From contig QMWA01000005.1 of assembly GCA_003661385.1 (NCBI GenBank), positions 1 to 27,982 of the forward strand: a stretch of DNA of 27,982 nt, in the 5' to 3' direction. A program made the position numbers and the translations under genes. Below the pieces are notes generated by a model. The model was not told where the DNA came from. It saw only the letters and a list, made by a program, of their open reading frames with translations, and ran no database searches. The DNA comes from Thermoproteota archaeon. Lineage in GTDB: Archaea; Korarchaeota; Korarchaeia; B14-G2. Every line of letters starts with the position of its first letter. Positions within the stretch are counted from its first letter, which is position 1. Shown here in pieces: positions 1 to 6,984 of this stretch.

Positions 1-1
1 C

Positions 2-1006
2 AACTTCGCTACAGTACAGCAAGAAGGGAAGCTGCTTAAGGTAGTCGACAGGAGAGCTGGGAGGATACCTACTGAGCAGGCAGCTGAGCTGGCCAGCAGC
101 CTCAACAGCGAGCTGGAAGAGGTGGCTGGATTCAGGTGCAGGTTCTACTCCACAGTAGAGCATAGAGGAGTCCTGGTGATGACTGGAGGAGAGCTGAGCC
201 CTCACATCACAAGCTGTGATCCTCATGAGGAGGGCAGGCCTCTGCTTAAGGTCAAGCCAGCTAAGAGGAAGATAGGATACCCCTTTGACTATGCTGTAGC
301 CAAGAAGACAGCAGAAGCAGTCAATGAGGTCGTAGTGAGGGCATATGACATGCTAAGCAAGCACCCTCTCAATAGGAGAAGGAAAGAGGAGGGGAAGCCT
401 CCTGCTAACGCTATTCTCCTCAGAGGAGCAGGAATTGCATCTGATCTTGAGAGCTTCGCGGAGAGATGGAAGCTAAGGGCTGCATGCATAGCTGGTGGAG
501 CTATGTATAAGGGTGTCGCTAGAGCTCTAGGCTTTGATGTACTAGAGGTTGAGGGGGCGACAGGGGGAGTTAACACCAACCTGAGGGCAAAGTTCTCTGC
601 TGCCATGAACGCGCTGTCCACGTACGACTTCGTCTTCCTTCACATCAAGGCTACTGACTCACTGTCACATGATAAGAAGCCCCTTGAGAAGGCCATGTTC
701 ATCGAGAGAGTAGACTCTGAGCTAGCTAACTTGGTTGAGAAGCTGGATAAAGCAGTCTTGTGTGTCACAGCAGACCACACGACATCTAGCATGCTAGGAA
801 AGCATACTGGAGACCCTGTTCCCCTGGTGGTGTACTACAGGGGGGCTAGAGGATCTGATTGCAGGTTTGATGAGAGAAGCGTGGTGTCCAGAGGGCTAGA
901 AGTCTATGGCCTGGAGCTCATGAATATTCTGCTGAACGCAGCAGGCAGACTCGAGGAGCTTGACTATGATGTCAGAGACGAAGCAGACTACCTTGAGCTT
1001 GCATAG
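2..1006 (+). CDS. apgM: 2,3-bisphosphoglycerate-independent phosphoglycerate mutase, archaeal type (5' truncated)
   Basis: This enzyme interconverts 3- and 2-phosphoglycerate in cytosolic glycolysis and gluconeogenesis. The frame is open from base 2 and reads NFATV, then VVDRRAGR, which are typical early-middle ApgM segments. A GTG at 122 is therefore internal and not the start. Downstream are the alkaline-phosphatase-superfamily metal-site segments HIKATDSLSHD and TADHTTSS, followed by KHTGDPVPLVVY, which belongs near the C-terminus. About 334 residues are visible. The family is about 400-410 residues, so roughly 75 N-terminal residues lie outside the window. The stop is TAG at 1004-1006. 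The next gene has its own TATA-like box just downstream, so apgM probably ends a transcription unit. Family assignment is confident; the missing end is simply cut by the window. Confidence 0.93.
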   Translation, partial: NFATVQQEGKLLKVVDRRAGRIPTEQAAELASSLNSELEEVAGFRCRFYSTVEHRGVLVMTGGELSPHITSCDPHEEGRPLLKVKPAKRKIGYPFDYAVAKKTAEAVNEVVVRAYDMLSKHPLNRRRKEEGKPPANAILLRGAGIASDLESFAERWKLRAACIAGGAMYKGVARALGFDVLEVEGATGGVNTNLRAKFSAAMNALSTYDFVFLHIKATDSLSHDKKPLEKAMFIERVDSELANLVEKLDKAVLCVTADHTTSSMLGKHTGDPVPLVVYYRGARGSDCRFDERSVVSRGLEVYGLELMNILLNAAGRLEELDYDVRDEADYLELA

Positions 1007-1021
1007 CTTGTAGGTGTGAAC

Positions 1022-1030
1022 TTAATTATA
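1022..1030 (+). promoter_or_regulatory. TATA-like box for the first PAC2 gene
   Basis: TTAATTATA sits in the short gap after apgM, about 38 bases before the ATG at 1068. That spacing fits a short-leader archaeal transcript. It also argues against the GTG at 1032, which begins directly after the box. Assigned by sequence and spacing only. Confidence 0.45.
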
Positions 1031-1067
1031 TGTGGCCTCAGATAGTACTCTGGATGGTGTAGCTGAG

Positions 1068-1895
1068 ATGAAAGTGGAAAGGCATATTGTAGGAAGCCTC
1101 ATCAGAGATGTCGGAGACGAGCTTGGGGTATTCTCACTGGAGGTCTATAGGAAGATAAGCCCTAGGAAAGCCACGTTGCTGCAGGGGCTGCCAGGCCTAG
1201 GGCTTGTTGGGAAGCTAGCGGTTGAGATGCTCATCGAGCACTTCTCAGCTGAGCCTGTGGCTAGGCTTTACTCAGAGTACATGTTTCTTCCAGATGGAAA
1301 CGTTGGAGTAGGGATATCAAACGGGAAGGAGCTCTCCTACATAACGATAGACTTCTACTATGCAGCTACCAGCTCAGGAGAGGAGCTTATACTGATGACT
1401 GCTCAGACTCAGCCAGTAAACTGGGGGCAGTATAGGACGCTTCAGAAGGTCCTTGACCTTGCAAGGTCTTGGAGAGTCAGGAGGGTGGTGTCGCTTGGGG
1501 GCTTCGCGATGGATAGGGTTGGAGAGGAGAGAGAAGCGTATGTCGCAGCAAGCAGTAAAGCCCTTCTCAGGGAGTTCACTAAGTGTGGTGCTAAAGTGCT
1601 GAGAGGAGGGTATGTGACGGGAGCATGTGGGCTCATAGTCGGGTTAGCTGCGATAAGCGACTTCGAGAGCGCAACTCTGCTAGGAGTGACACATGGCAAG
1701 TACCCTGACCCAAGGGGAGCTAAAGCGGTCATAGATGTGCTCGATAAGATGTATAAGATCGACTTCAGGACGGAGATAGTTGAGAGGAAGATAAAGGAGG
1801 TTGAGAAGACACTTAAGCTGACTAGAGAGATGAAGGAGATAGTGTCCAGGAGAGGGGAAGCTATTCAGAGGCCAGAGTACCCATATACTGTGTGA
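1068..1895 (+). CDS. PAC2 family protein (proteasome assembly chaperone-like), copy 1
   Basis: This is a PAC2-domain protein of about 275 residues. Archaeal members are related to proteasome-assembly chaperones (PbaA/PbaB-like) and were formerly labelled ATP-grasp superfamily. The glycine-rich N-terminal turn GLPGLGLVGKLAVEML, the segment TQPVNW, and the late motif HGKYPDPRGAKAVIDVL are characteristic. A charged helical tail follows, rich in Lys and Glu. I chose ATG 1068 over the in-frame GTG at 1032 because a TATA-like box occupies 1022-1030 and the conserved part begins well after 1068. A second PAC2 gene starts 9 bases downstream, so the two are probably cotranscribed and may form a heteromer (inference). 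The exact client is unknown. Confidence 0.85.
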   Translation: MKVERHIVGSLIRDVGDELGVFSLEVYRKISPRKATLLQGLPGLGLVGKLAVEMLIEHFSAEPVARLYSEYMFLPDGNVGVGISNGKELSYITIDFYYAATSSGEELILMTAQTQPVNWGQYRTLQKVLDLARSWRVRRVVSLGGFAMDRVGEEREAYVAASSKALLREFTKCGAKVLRGGYVTGACGLIVGLAAISDFESATLLGVTHGKYPDPRGAKAVIDVLDKMYKIDFRTEIVERKIKEVEKTLKLTREMKEIVSRRGEAIQRPEYPYTV

Positions 1896-1904
1896 GGTGA
1901 TTGC

Positions 1905-2648
1905 TTGAAGTACTGGGTTAAGACCATAAGGTACAGCAACAGAGAGTACAGGAACCCAATTGTGGTGATAGGATTCCCTGGGATAGGCCTTGTAGGCCTC
2001 CAGGCCATAAGGTACATGGCTGAAAAGCTAAATGCAGAGAAAGTCGCTGAGATATACTCAGAGTACCTCTACCTCCAGAGCGCATCAACTGGGATCATGG
2101 TTGGGCCAGATGGCACATTTACGCTCCCAAAGTACACGATCTACGGTTACAGTGGGACACCTAGCATGCTTCTAGTAGAGTCAGATACTCAGCCTGTCGT
2201 ATGGGCTGTCTACAAGTCACTAGACACAGTCTTCTCCTTCCTCAGGCAGTTCAGGCCAAAGGGTGTGATAGTGCTCACTGGGTACAGTAGCCGTGGTGAG
2301 AGAGAGGTCTTCTACGTTGCTAGCTCAAACTGGATGCTTGATAAGCTCAAGAAGCTAGGTATTAGCAGCAGGGCTAAGGTTGGGTCTGTTATAATGGCAG
2401 CTGGCGCCAGCATAGTGCTCTCCAAGCTCTATGGGTGGCCCTGCATATCGCTTACAGCATCGGTTAAGAGCGCAGTCGATATAGAGGGGACTAGGATCCT
2501 CATAGAGACGCTGTCTAAGCTCTTGGGGTTCAGCATAGAGCTAAGCGACTTAGATGAGATGGCTAAGGAAGCTGAGAGAGCTGAGATGGTGATAAAGCTC
2601 ATTGCACCCACTACACCACGAGAAGGTAGAGTAGACTACATACTCTGA
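1905..2648 (+). CDS. PAC2 family protein, copy 2
   Basis: This second PAC2-domain protein has 247 residues and starts with TTG at 1905 behind a GAGGTGA ribosome-binding site. It shares with its upstream neighbour the N-terminal GFPGIGLVGLQAIRYM turn, the SEYLYLQSAS region and DTQPVVWAVY. The late family motif differs. Where copy 1 has HGKYPDPRGA, this protein reads TASVKSAVDIEGT, so the conserved Gly-x-Tyr-x-Asp-Pro is missing. The pair looks like an old tandem duplication with one copy diverged. It lies 9 bases from the DUF354 gene that follows, in one operon. Family assignment is firm and function is inferred from the family. Confidence 0.83.
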   Translation: MKYWVKTIRYSNREYRNPIVVIGFPGIGLVGLQAIRYMAEKLNAEKVAEIYSEYLYLQSASTGIMVGPDGTFTLPKYTIYGYSGTPSMLLVESDTQPVVWAVYKSLDTVFSFLRQFRPKGVIVLTGYSSRGEREVFYVASSNWMLDKLKKLGISSRAKVGSVIMAAGASIVLSKLYGWPCISLTASVKSAVDIEGTRILIETLSKLLGFSIELSDLDEMAKEAERAEMVIKLIAPTTPREGRVDYIL

Positions 2649-2657
2649 GGGCGATAC

Positions 2658-3734
2658 ATGCTTGAGGGAACTACTGTATGGATAGACATTACAACCCCAA
2701 AGGATGTCAGGCTTTTCAGAGCTCTGGGAGAGAAGCTGATAAAGCTTGGAGCTGCCGTTGAGTATACTGCTAGGAAGCATGGTGAGATACTTAAGCTGAT
2801 GAAGAGGTTTAAGATGAGCTATCATGCTGTAGGGAGATATGGTGGGTGGAGGAAGCTAGACAAGCTCCTGTCCTCCAGCAAGAGGATAGAGAAACTGGCA
2901 TCGCTTATAAGCAGGAGGAAGCCCAGCGTTCATGTCTCCTTCTCTTCTCCAGAAGGCTGTAGAGTAGCTTTTGGACTGGGTATACCGATAATATGCGTCA
3001 ACGACACACCTCACGCATACCATGTTGGAAAGCTTACACTGCCGCTAGCAGACTATGTGGTGACGCCGGCAGCGATACCAGTAGAGAAATTTGAGGCACT
3101 TGGAGCTAAAAGGAGCAGAATAGTACAGTACAATGGAGTAGATGAAGTCGCCTGGATGAAAAGCGAGAAACCCAACCCAGATGAGCTGCTTAAGCTTGGC
3201 ATCGACCCTGATAAGAAGCTGGTTTTGGTGAGACCAGAGGAGAGCTTCGCAGCATACCTTGAGAACATAGTGGATAGAGAGAAGATGTACGTGGAGCCTG
3301 TTATGGAGGTTGCTATAAACCGAGGCGACTGCGAGGTAGTCTTCCTTCCGAGGTATGATGAGCAGGCTAGAGCAGTGAGGAGGCGTTATCGAAGAAGAGT
3401 GAAGGTCCCTCAGAGGGTGGTTGACACAGCGAGCATATACAGCTTCTGCACTCTAGTGGTGAGCGGTGGAGGAACCATGGCTAGAGAGGCAGCCTTGGTA
3501 GGTACTCCATCGATATGCTGCTTTCCAGGTGGAGAACTTGATGTCAACAGGTTCTTGATTGAGAGAGGGTTTCCGATATGGCATGCTTCAAGCTACTATC
3601 AAGCCGCTGGGATAGCTGAGAAGATCTTAGATGCTCCAGGGCAGTTTAAGGTGAACACTAAGGGAGCTCTAGCTGAGCTTGAAGACCCTATTCCAGTGCT
3701 AGTCAGGCTTATCGAGAAGGTGTCTTCTAGCTAG
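2658..3734 (+). CDS. DUF354 (COG1817) glycosyltransferase-like protein
   Basis: This 358-residue protein belongs to DUF354, whose archaeal members have a GT-B glycosyltransferase-like fold but mostly unknown substrates. Visible features are the N-terminal WIDITTPKDVRLF, the middle INDTP-like segment VNDTPHAYH, and a C-terminal half with VVSGGGTMAREAALVGTP, the glycine-rich loop expected to bind a nucleotide-sugar phosphate. FPGGELDVNRFLIERGFP follows. It starts with ATG at 2658, 9 bases after the PAC2 gene, and completes the PAC2-PAC2-DUF354 operon. Its last 36 bases overlap the convergent deoxyhypusine synthase gene. A role in surface polysaccharide or glycan synthesis is only a family-level inference. 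Confidence 0.85.
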   Translation: MLEGTTVWIDITTPKDVRLFRALGEKLIKLGAAVEYTARKHGEILKLMKRFKMSYHAVGRYGGWRKLDKLLSSSKRIEKLASLISRRKPSVHVSFSSPEGCRVAFGLGIPIICVNDTPHAYHVGKLTLPLADYVVTPAAIPVEKFEALGAKRSRIVQYNGVDEVAWMKSEKPNPDELLKLGIDPDKKLVLVRPEESFAAYLENIVDREKMYVEPVMEVAINRGDCEVVFLPRYDEQARAVRRRYRRRVKVPQRVVDTASIYSFCTLVVSGGGTMAREAALVGTPSICCFPGGELDVNRFLIERGFPIWHASSYYQAAGIAEKILDAPGQFKVNTKGALAELEDPIPVLVRLIEKVSSS

Positions 3735-4679
3735 CTCCTTCCACTTCTCACTGCTCCAGGCATTGACCCTCTCTGGGACCTTCTCAAGCAGATAGCATGC
3801 TAGGAGCGGAAGAGTAACTGTAGCATCTCCCTCGACTGTGATAGCCTTAGCTCTCGGCTTTATCTTCCCCCAGGTAACTGCCTCTCTGGGGTAAGCTCCT
3901 GATAGGCTTCCATCCCATTCTACTGCTGTAGTCATGTAGATGGCGTAGTCCAGACCTCCCTTGAACTGGTTCCACCATATCAGGTGGTGCTTTGATATGC
4001 CTCCCCCGACTACGAGGCCGCCGCTCTTCTCAAGCTCGAATGCTATTGAGAAGAGAAACTTCATGTCTGATAGCAGGTCGAGTTTTATTCCTCCTGTGAC
4101 CGCGAGTGCAGTGCCGAACGCTGAGTCGAGGATGCCAGGGCTGAATACAGGTATTCCAGCCTCTGAGGCAGCCCTAAGTATGGAGTTCTCGTCTTCTATC
4201 ATGCTTCCAGCCTCCATCAGCAGCTTTGACGCAGACATCTCACCACCGAGCCTGGCTGCGAGGCTTCTGACAAACTTCTCAACGGGAATACCGTAGCTCT
4301 CCTGTGGTATGAACACGTTGCCAAGCCTATGTATGCCAGCTTCCTTGAGCTGCGAGTCATCTGCCTCAAAGGAGCCACAGTAGTACTTGTGTCTTGCTCT
4401 AGCTATGTCATGGTCTATAGCTCCTCCTGTGGTTATAATAGCGTCAACTAGCCCTCTTTTAATGAGCTGAGATATCACACCACGGAGACCTGTTGCAACC
4501 AGGTTTCCAGTGAAAGACATGAAGATAAAGCAGTCTGGATCAGATGCCATTTCAACAGCTATCTCAGCTGCTTGAGCTAGCTTCCTCGAAGTGAAGCCTC
4601 CAGCCTCGCTCCAGTACCTTATGAGGTCTGTAACCTTCAGTGATGGGGCGACCCCATAGTCTCTGACTTCAGGTAGCAT
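3699..4679 (-). CDS. dys: Deoxyhypusine synthase
   Basis: This enzyme transfers the aminobutyl group of spermidine to a lysine of translation factor aIF5A, the first step of hypusine formation. The 326-residue protein has the NAD/spermidine-site signatures MSFTGNLVATGLRG, TTGGAIDHDIAR, and SPGILDSAFGTAL. It also has GGGISKHHLIWWN, which contains the lysine that forms the covalent enzyme intermediate, and EWDGSLSGAYPREAVTWGKI near the end. Length and motif order match the family. It starts with ATG at 4679 and shares a 53-base intergenic region with the divergent gene at 4733. Its 3' end overlaps the DUF354 gene by 36 bases on the opposite strand. Confidence 0.93.
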   Translation of the reverse strand: MLPEVRDYGVAPSLKVTDLIRYWSEAGGFTSRKLAQAAEIAVEMASDPDCFIFMSFTGNLVATGLRGVISQLIKRGLVDAIITTGGAIDHDIARARHKYYCGSFEADDSQLKEAGIHRLGNVFIPQESYGIPVEKFVRSLAARLGGEMSASKLLMEAGSMIEDENSILRAASEAGIPVFSPGILDSAFGTALAVTGGIKLDLLSDMKFLFSIAFELEKSGGLVVGGGISKHHLIWWNQFKGGLDYAIYMTTAVEWDGSLSGAYPREAVTWGKIKPRAKAITVEGDATVTLPLLACYLLEKVPERVNAWSSEKWKELARRHLLDKPD

Positions 4680-4699
4680 AGGATGGTAATGTAGGAGAC

Positions 4700-4706
4700 T
4701 TATTAA
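4700..4706. promoter_or_regulatory. TATA-like core in the divergent dys / 4733 intergenic region
   Basis: TTATTAA lies about 27-33 bases from both divergent start codons (4679 on the minus strand, 4733 on the plus strand). It is the only AT-rich core in this 53-base gap. It could serve one or both genes with very short or no leaders. Assigned by composition and spacing. Confidence 0.35.
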
Positions 4707-4732
4707 CGGAGGGGGAGCAAGAGGCTGGGAGC

Positions 4733-5455
4733 ATGGGGTTCACGCACTACATTGCTAGAGCATCTCTGGGAGATGTAGACTGGGAGGTGCATAGGAGGTT
4801 CGTAAAGTATGGGCGGGGAAGCTTCCCAGGGCCAGCTCTCAAGGTTACTGTGCGAAGAGGAACAGCTATCCTGAAGTCTAGCTTTGAGCTTGAGGACCTG
4901 GTTGGGTGGGCCACACTTAAGGCGATGCCTGAGCCTAAGGTTTCTGTAAGCGGAGTCATATACGGGTACAAGGACTTCAGCAGCATATTAGCTGAAATAG
5001 GCTGCAGAGAGGGCGCCAGAAAAGCTGAGAGGGGGATGTTCAAGGCCAAGGTGGAGCTGGAGGAGATAGACGCAGGGAAGCTAGCTGAGCTCTATGAAGC
5101 AGCTAGCCCAACCTGCATAATGCTGCTGAACGTGAAGCCCATCAGCTCAACGACCCCTAAGCTGACAGTAAAGAAGAGGATCCCAAAGCCGCTAGTTGAC
5201 GTGCTTAAGACAGACTTTGCTGTCGGAAGGACTAGAGCAGATGACATCTATAAACTGCTTTCAGAGGGGTTGTTCCCAGATCTTGACCTCAAAGCCTTCA
5301 GAGAGCTTAGCTGCAGGTATACGCTGAGGGTTATGAGGATAATACTGCCTGAGCATGGTGATATACGGCTAGACTCGAGAAGAGAGCTTGAGATACTGCG
5401 GGAGCTTGAGATAGACGGGGTAAAGAGGGTTGACAGCTTTAGGTGTACTGTGTAA
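4733..5455 (+). CDS. Conserved-looking protein of unknown function, first gene of the fumarase/IOR operon
   Basis: I do not recognise this 240-residue protein. It has no signal peptide, membrane segment, P-loop or cysteine cluster. The N-terminal half looks alpha/beta, with a basic and glycine-rich stretch RRFVKYGRGSFPGPALKV and a motif VSGVIYGYKDF. The C-terminal half is mostly helical and charged (RTRADDIYKLLSEGLFPDLD and later RRELEILRELEIDGV). It starts with ATG at 4733, about 30 bases after a TATA-like element. The fumarase beta gene starts 42 bases after its stop, so it heads the fum-ior operon. Codon use matches its neighbours, so it is very likely a real gene. A link to fumarase or ferredoxin-oxidoreductase maturation is only a guess from position. 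Confidence 0.75.
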   Translation: MGFTHYIARASLGDVDWEVHRRFVKYGRGSFPGPALKVTVRRGTAILKSSFELEDLVGWATLKAMPEPKVSVSGVIYGYKDFSSILAEIGCREGARKAERGMFKAKVELEEIDAGKLAELYEAASPTCIMLLNVKPISSTTPKLTVKKRIPKPLVDVLKTDFAVGRTRADDIYKLLSEGLFPDLDLKAFRELSCRYTLRVMRIILPEHGDIRLDSRRELEILRELEIDGVKRVDSFRCTV

Positions 5456-5496
5456 GGAACTTTAAGATCAGGTTGAGCTGGGGGCTTGGTGTAAGC

Positions 5497-6096
5497 TTGG
5501 AGGTAGAACTCAAGACACCTATAAGTGAGGATGAAGTTAGAAAGCTGAAAGTTGGAGACACATTGTACATAACAGGAACAGTAGTCACTGCAAGAGATCA
5601 AGCCCACAGAAGAGCCCTAGAGTATGTTAGAGAGGGGAGAAAGCTGCCGATAGACTTCAATGGGCTAGCAGTCTACCACTGTGGGCCTATAGTCAGGAAG
5701 GTGGGAGAGGAGTGGGAGGTTGTCTCAGCTGGGCCAACTACATCGAAGAGAATGGAGATGTTTGAGTACGATTTCATAGAGAAGCTCAAGGCTAGGGTTG
5801 TAATAGGTAAAGGGGGAATGGGGGACAAGACTGCAGAAGCCTGTAAAAGGTTTGGCGCAGTCTACGCGGCATTCACTGGTGGAGCAGGGGTGCTAGCAGC
5901 TAAGGCGATAAAGAGGGTAGTGGGGGTGTACTGGGACGACCTAGGGATGCCTGAAGCTCTATGGGTCTTCGAGGTAGAGAGGTTTGGGCCTCTCACCGTG
6001 GCCATAGACTCAAGCGGACGTAACATGTTCAAGGAGGCTCAGGAGAGGTCAGCTGGGATGAGAGAGAGCGCTCTGAGGGAGCTTGGGGTGATGTAA
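5497..6096 (+). CDS. fumB: Fumarate hydratase (class I) beta subunit
   Basis: This is the small, C-terminal-domain subunit of two-subunit Fe-S (class I) fumarase, related to L(+)-tartrate dehydratase beta. It partners the alpha subunit encoded next to interconvert fumarate and malate. Signatures are ELKTPISEDEVRKLKVGD near the start, GTVVTARDQAHRRA, YHCGPIV, SAGPTTSKRME and IGKGGMGDKT, then DLGMPEALWVFEVE. I use TTG 5497 (199 residues), because the family begins right at this ELKTP segment. An in-frame ATG at 5443 would add an atypical 18-residue extension overlapping the upstream gene. The alpha gene's GTG follows the TAA with no gap. A tartrate-type substrate is possible, but fumarate is more likely in this context. 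Confidence 0.88.
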   Translation: MEVELKTPISEDEVRKLKVGDTLYITGTVVTARDQAHRRALEYVREGRKLPIDFNGLAVYHCGPIVRKVGEEWEVVSAGPTTSKRMEMFEYDFIEKLKARVVIGKGGMGDKTAEACKRFGAVYAAFTGGAGVLAAKAIKRVVGVYWDDLGMPEALWVFEVERFGPLTVAIDSSGRNMFKEAQERSAGMRESALRELGVM

Positions 6097-6984
6097 GTGG
6101 AGCTTGAGAAGATAATAAGGGATACTGCTAAGAACCTGCTTAAGCTATCGGCTATAGTGCTGCCTCCAACTGTAGAGAAGGCTCTAAGAGATGCTTACGA
6201 GAGAACTCCAGAGGGGCCAGGCAAGGTGCAGCTTAAGGCCATAATCGACAACATAGAGGCAGCCAAGAGACTTAAGAAGCCAATTTGCCAAGATACAGGG
6301 GTGGTTTCATTCTACTTGAAAGTCGGCGACGACTTCCCGCTGAAAAGCGGCCTGAAGAGGATTTTAACTGAAGCTACCGTGGAGGCTACAAGGGAAGTAC
6401 CTCTCAGGCCTAATGCTGTTGAGATTCTGGGCTCAAATACAGGGACCAATGTAGGAACGAACATACCATGGGTTGTTATAGAGCTAACTGAGGGAGACTA
6501 CCTCGAGATAACGGCATTCCCAAAGGGAGGGGGGTCAACTAATGTGTCTCAGGTGAAGATGCTGAGCCCAGGGCTGGGAATGAAGGGAGTTCTGACATTC
6601 TACATTGATAGCTTGCTGAACGCAGGAGCTGCTGGATGCCCACCATACTTCGTTGGAGTAGGGATAGGAGGAGGAGAGAATGTCTGTGTTGAGCTAGCTA
6701 AGAAAGCTCTTCTCAGGCCAATAGGGGTGAGAGCAGAGGGCGAGCTGGGTAAGCTAGAGGAGAAGATGATTGAAGCAGGGAACCTCTTGAAGATAGGTGC
6801 TATGGGGACTGGAGAGGGGCCTACAGTGCTGAATGTGTCTATTGAGACAGCTTGCAGGCATCCAGCTTCGCTTCCAGTGGCTATAGTCTTCAGCTGCTGG
6901 GCACTGAGGTACTCTACAGCTAGAGTAGCTAAGAGTGGAGAAGTAGAGTACCTTACTCACAGAGGGATAGTACTTGGGACTTAA
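6097..6984 (+). CDS. fumA: Fumarate hydratase (class I) alpha subunit
   Basis: This 295-residue catalytic subunit carries the oxygen-sensitive [4Fe-4S] cluster of class I fumarase. It converts fumarate and malate in a partial or reductive TCA pathway. Cys ligands are visible in KPICQDTG, AAGCPPYFVGVGIGGG and the late segment ETACRHPASLPVA. GSNTGTNVGTNIPW and FPKGGGSTNVSQ are also typical. It starts with GTG at 6097, immediately after the stop of the beta subunit. The iorA start at 6974 lies inside its last codons, so the order is beta, alpha, iorA with coupled translation. The Fe-S cluster and the ferredoxin-linked neighbour suit an anaerobe. Confidence 0.92.
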   Translation: MELEKIIRDTAKNLLKLSAIVLPPTVEKALRDAYERTPEGPGKVQLKAIIDNIEAAKRLKKPICQDTGVVSFYLKVGDDFPLKSGLKRILTEATVEATREVPLRPNAVEILGSNTGTNVGTNIPWVVIELTEGDYLEITAFPKGGGSTNVSQVKMLSPGLGMKGVLTFYIDSLLNAGAAGCPPYFVGVGIGGGENVCVELAKKALLRPIGVRAEGELGKLEEKMIEAGNLLKIGAMGTGEGPTVLNVSIETACRHPASLPVAIVFSCWALRYSTARVAKSGEVEYLTHRGIVLGT

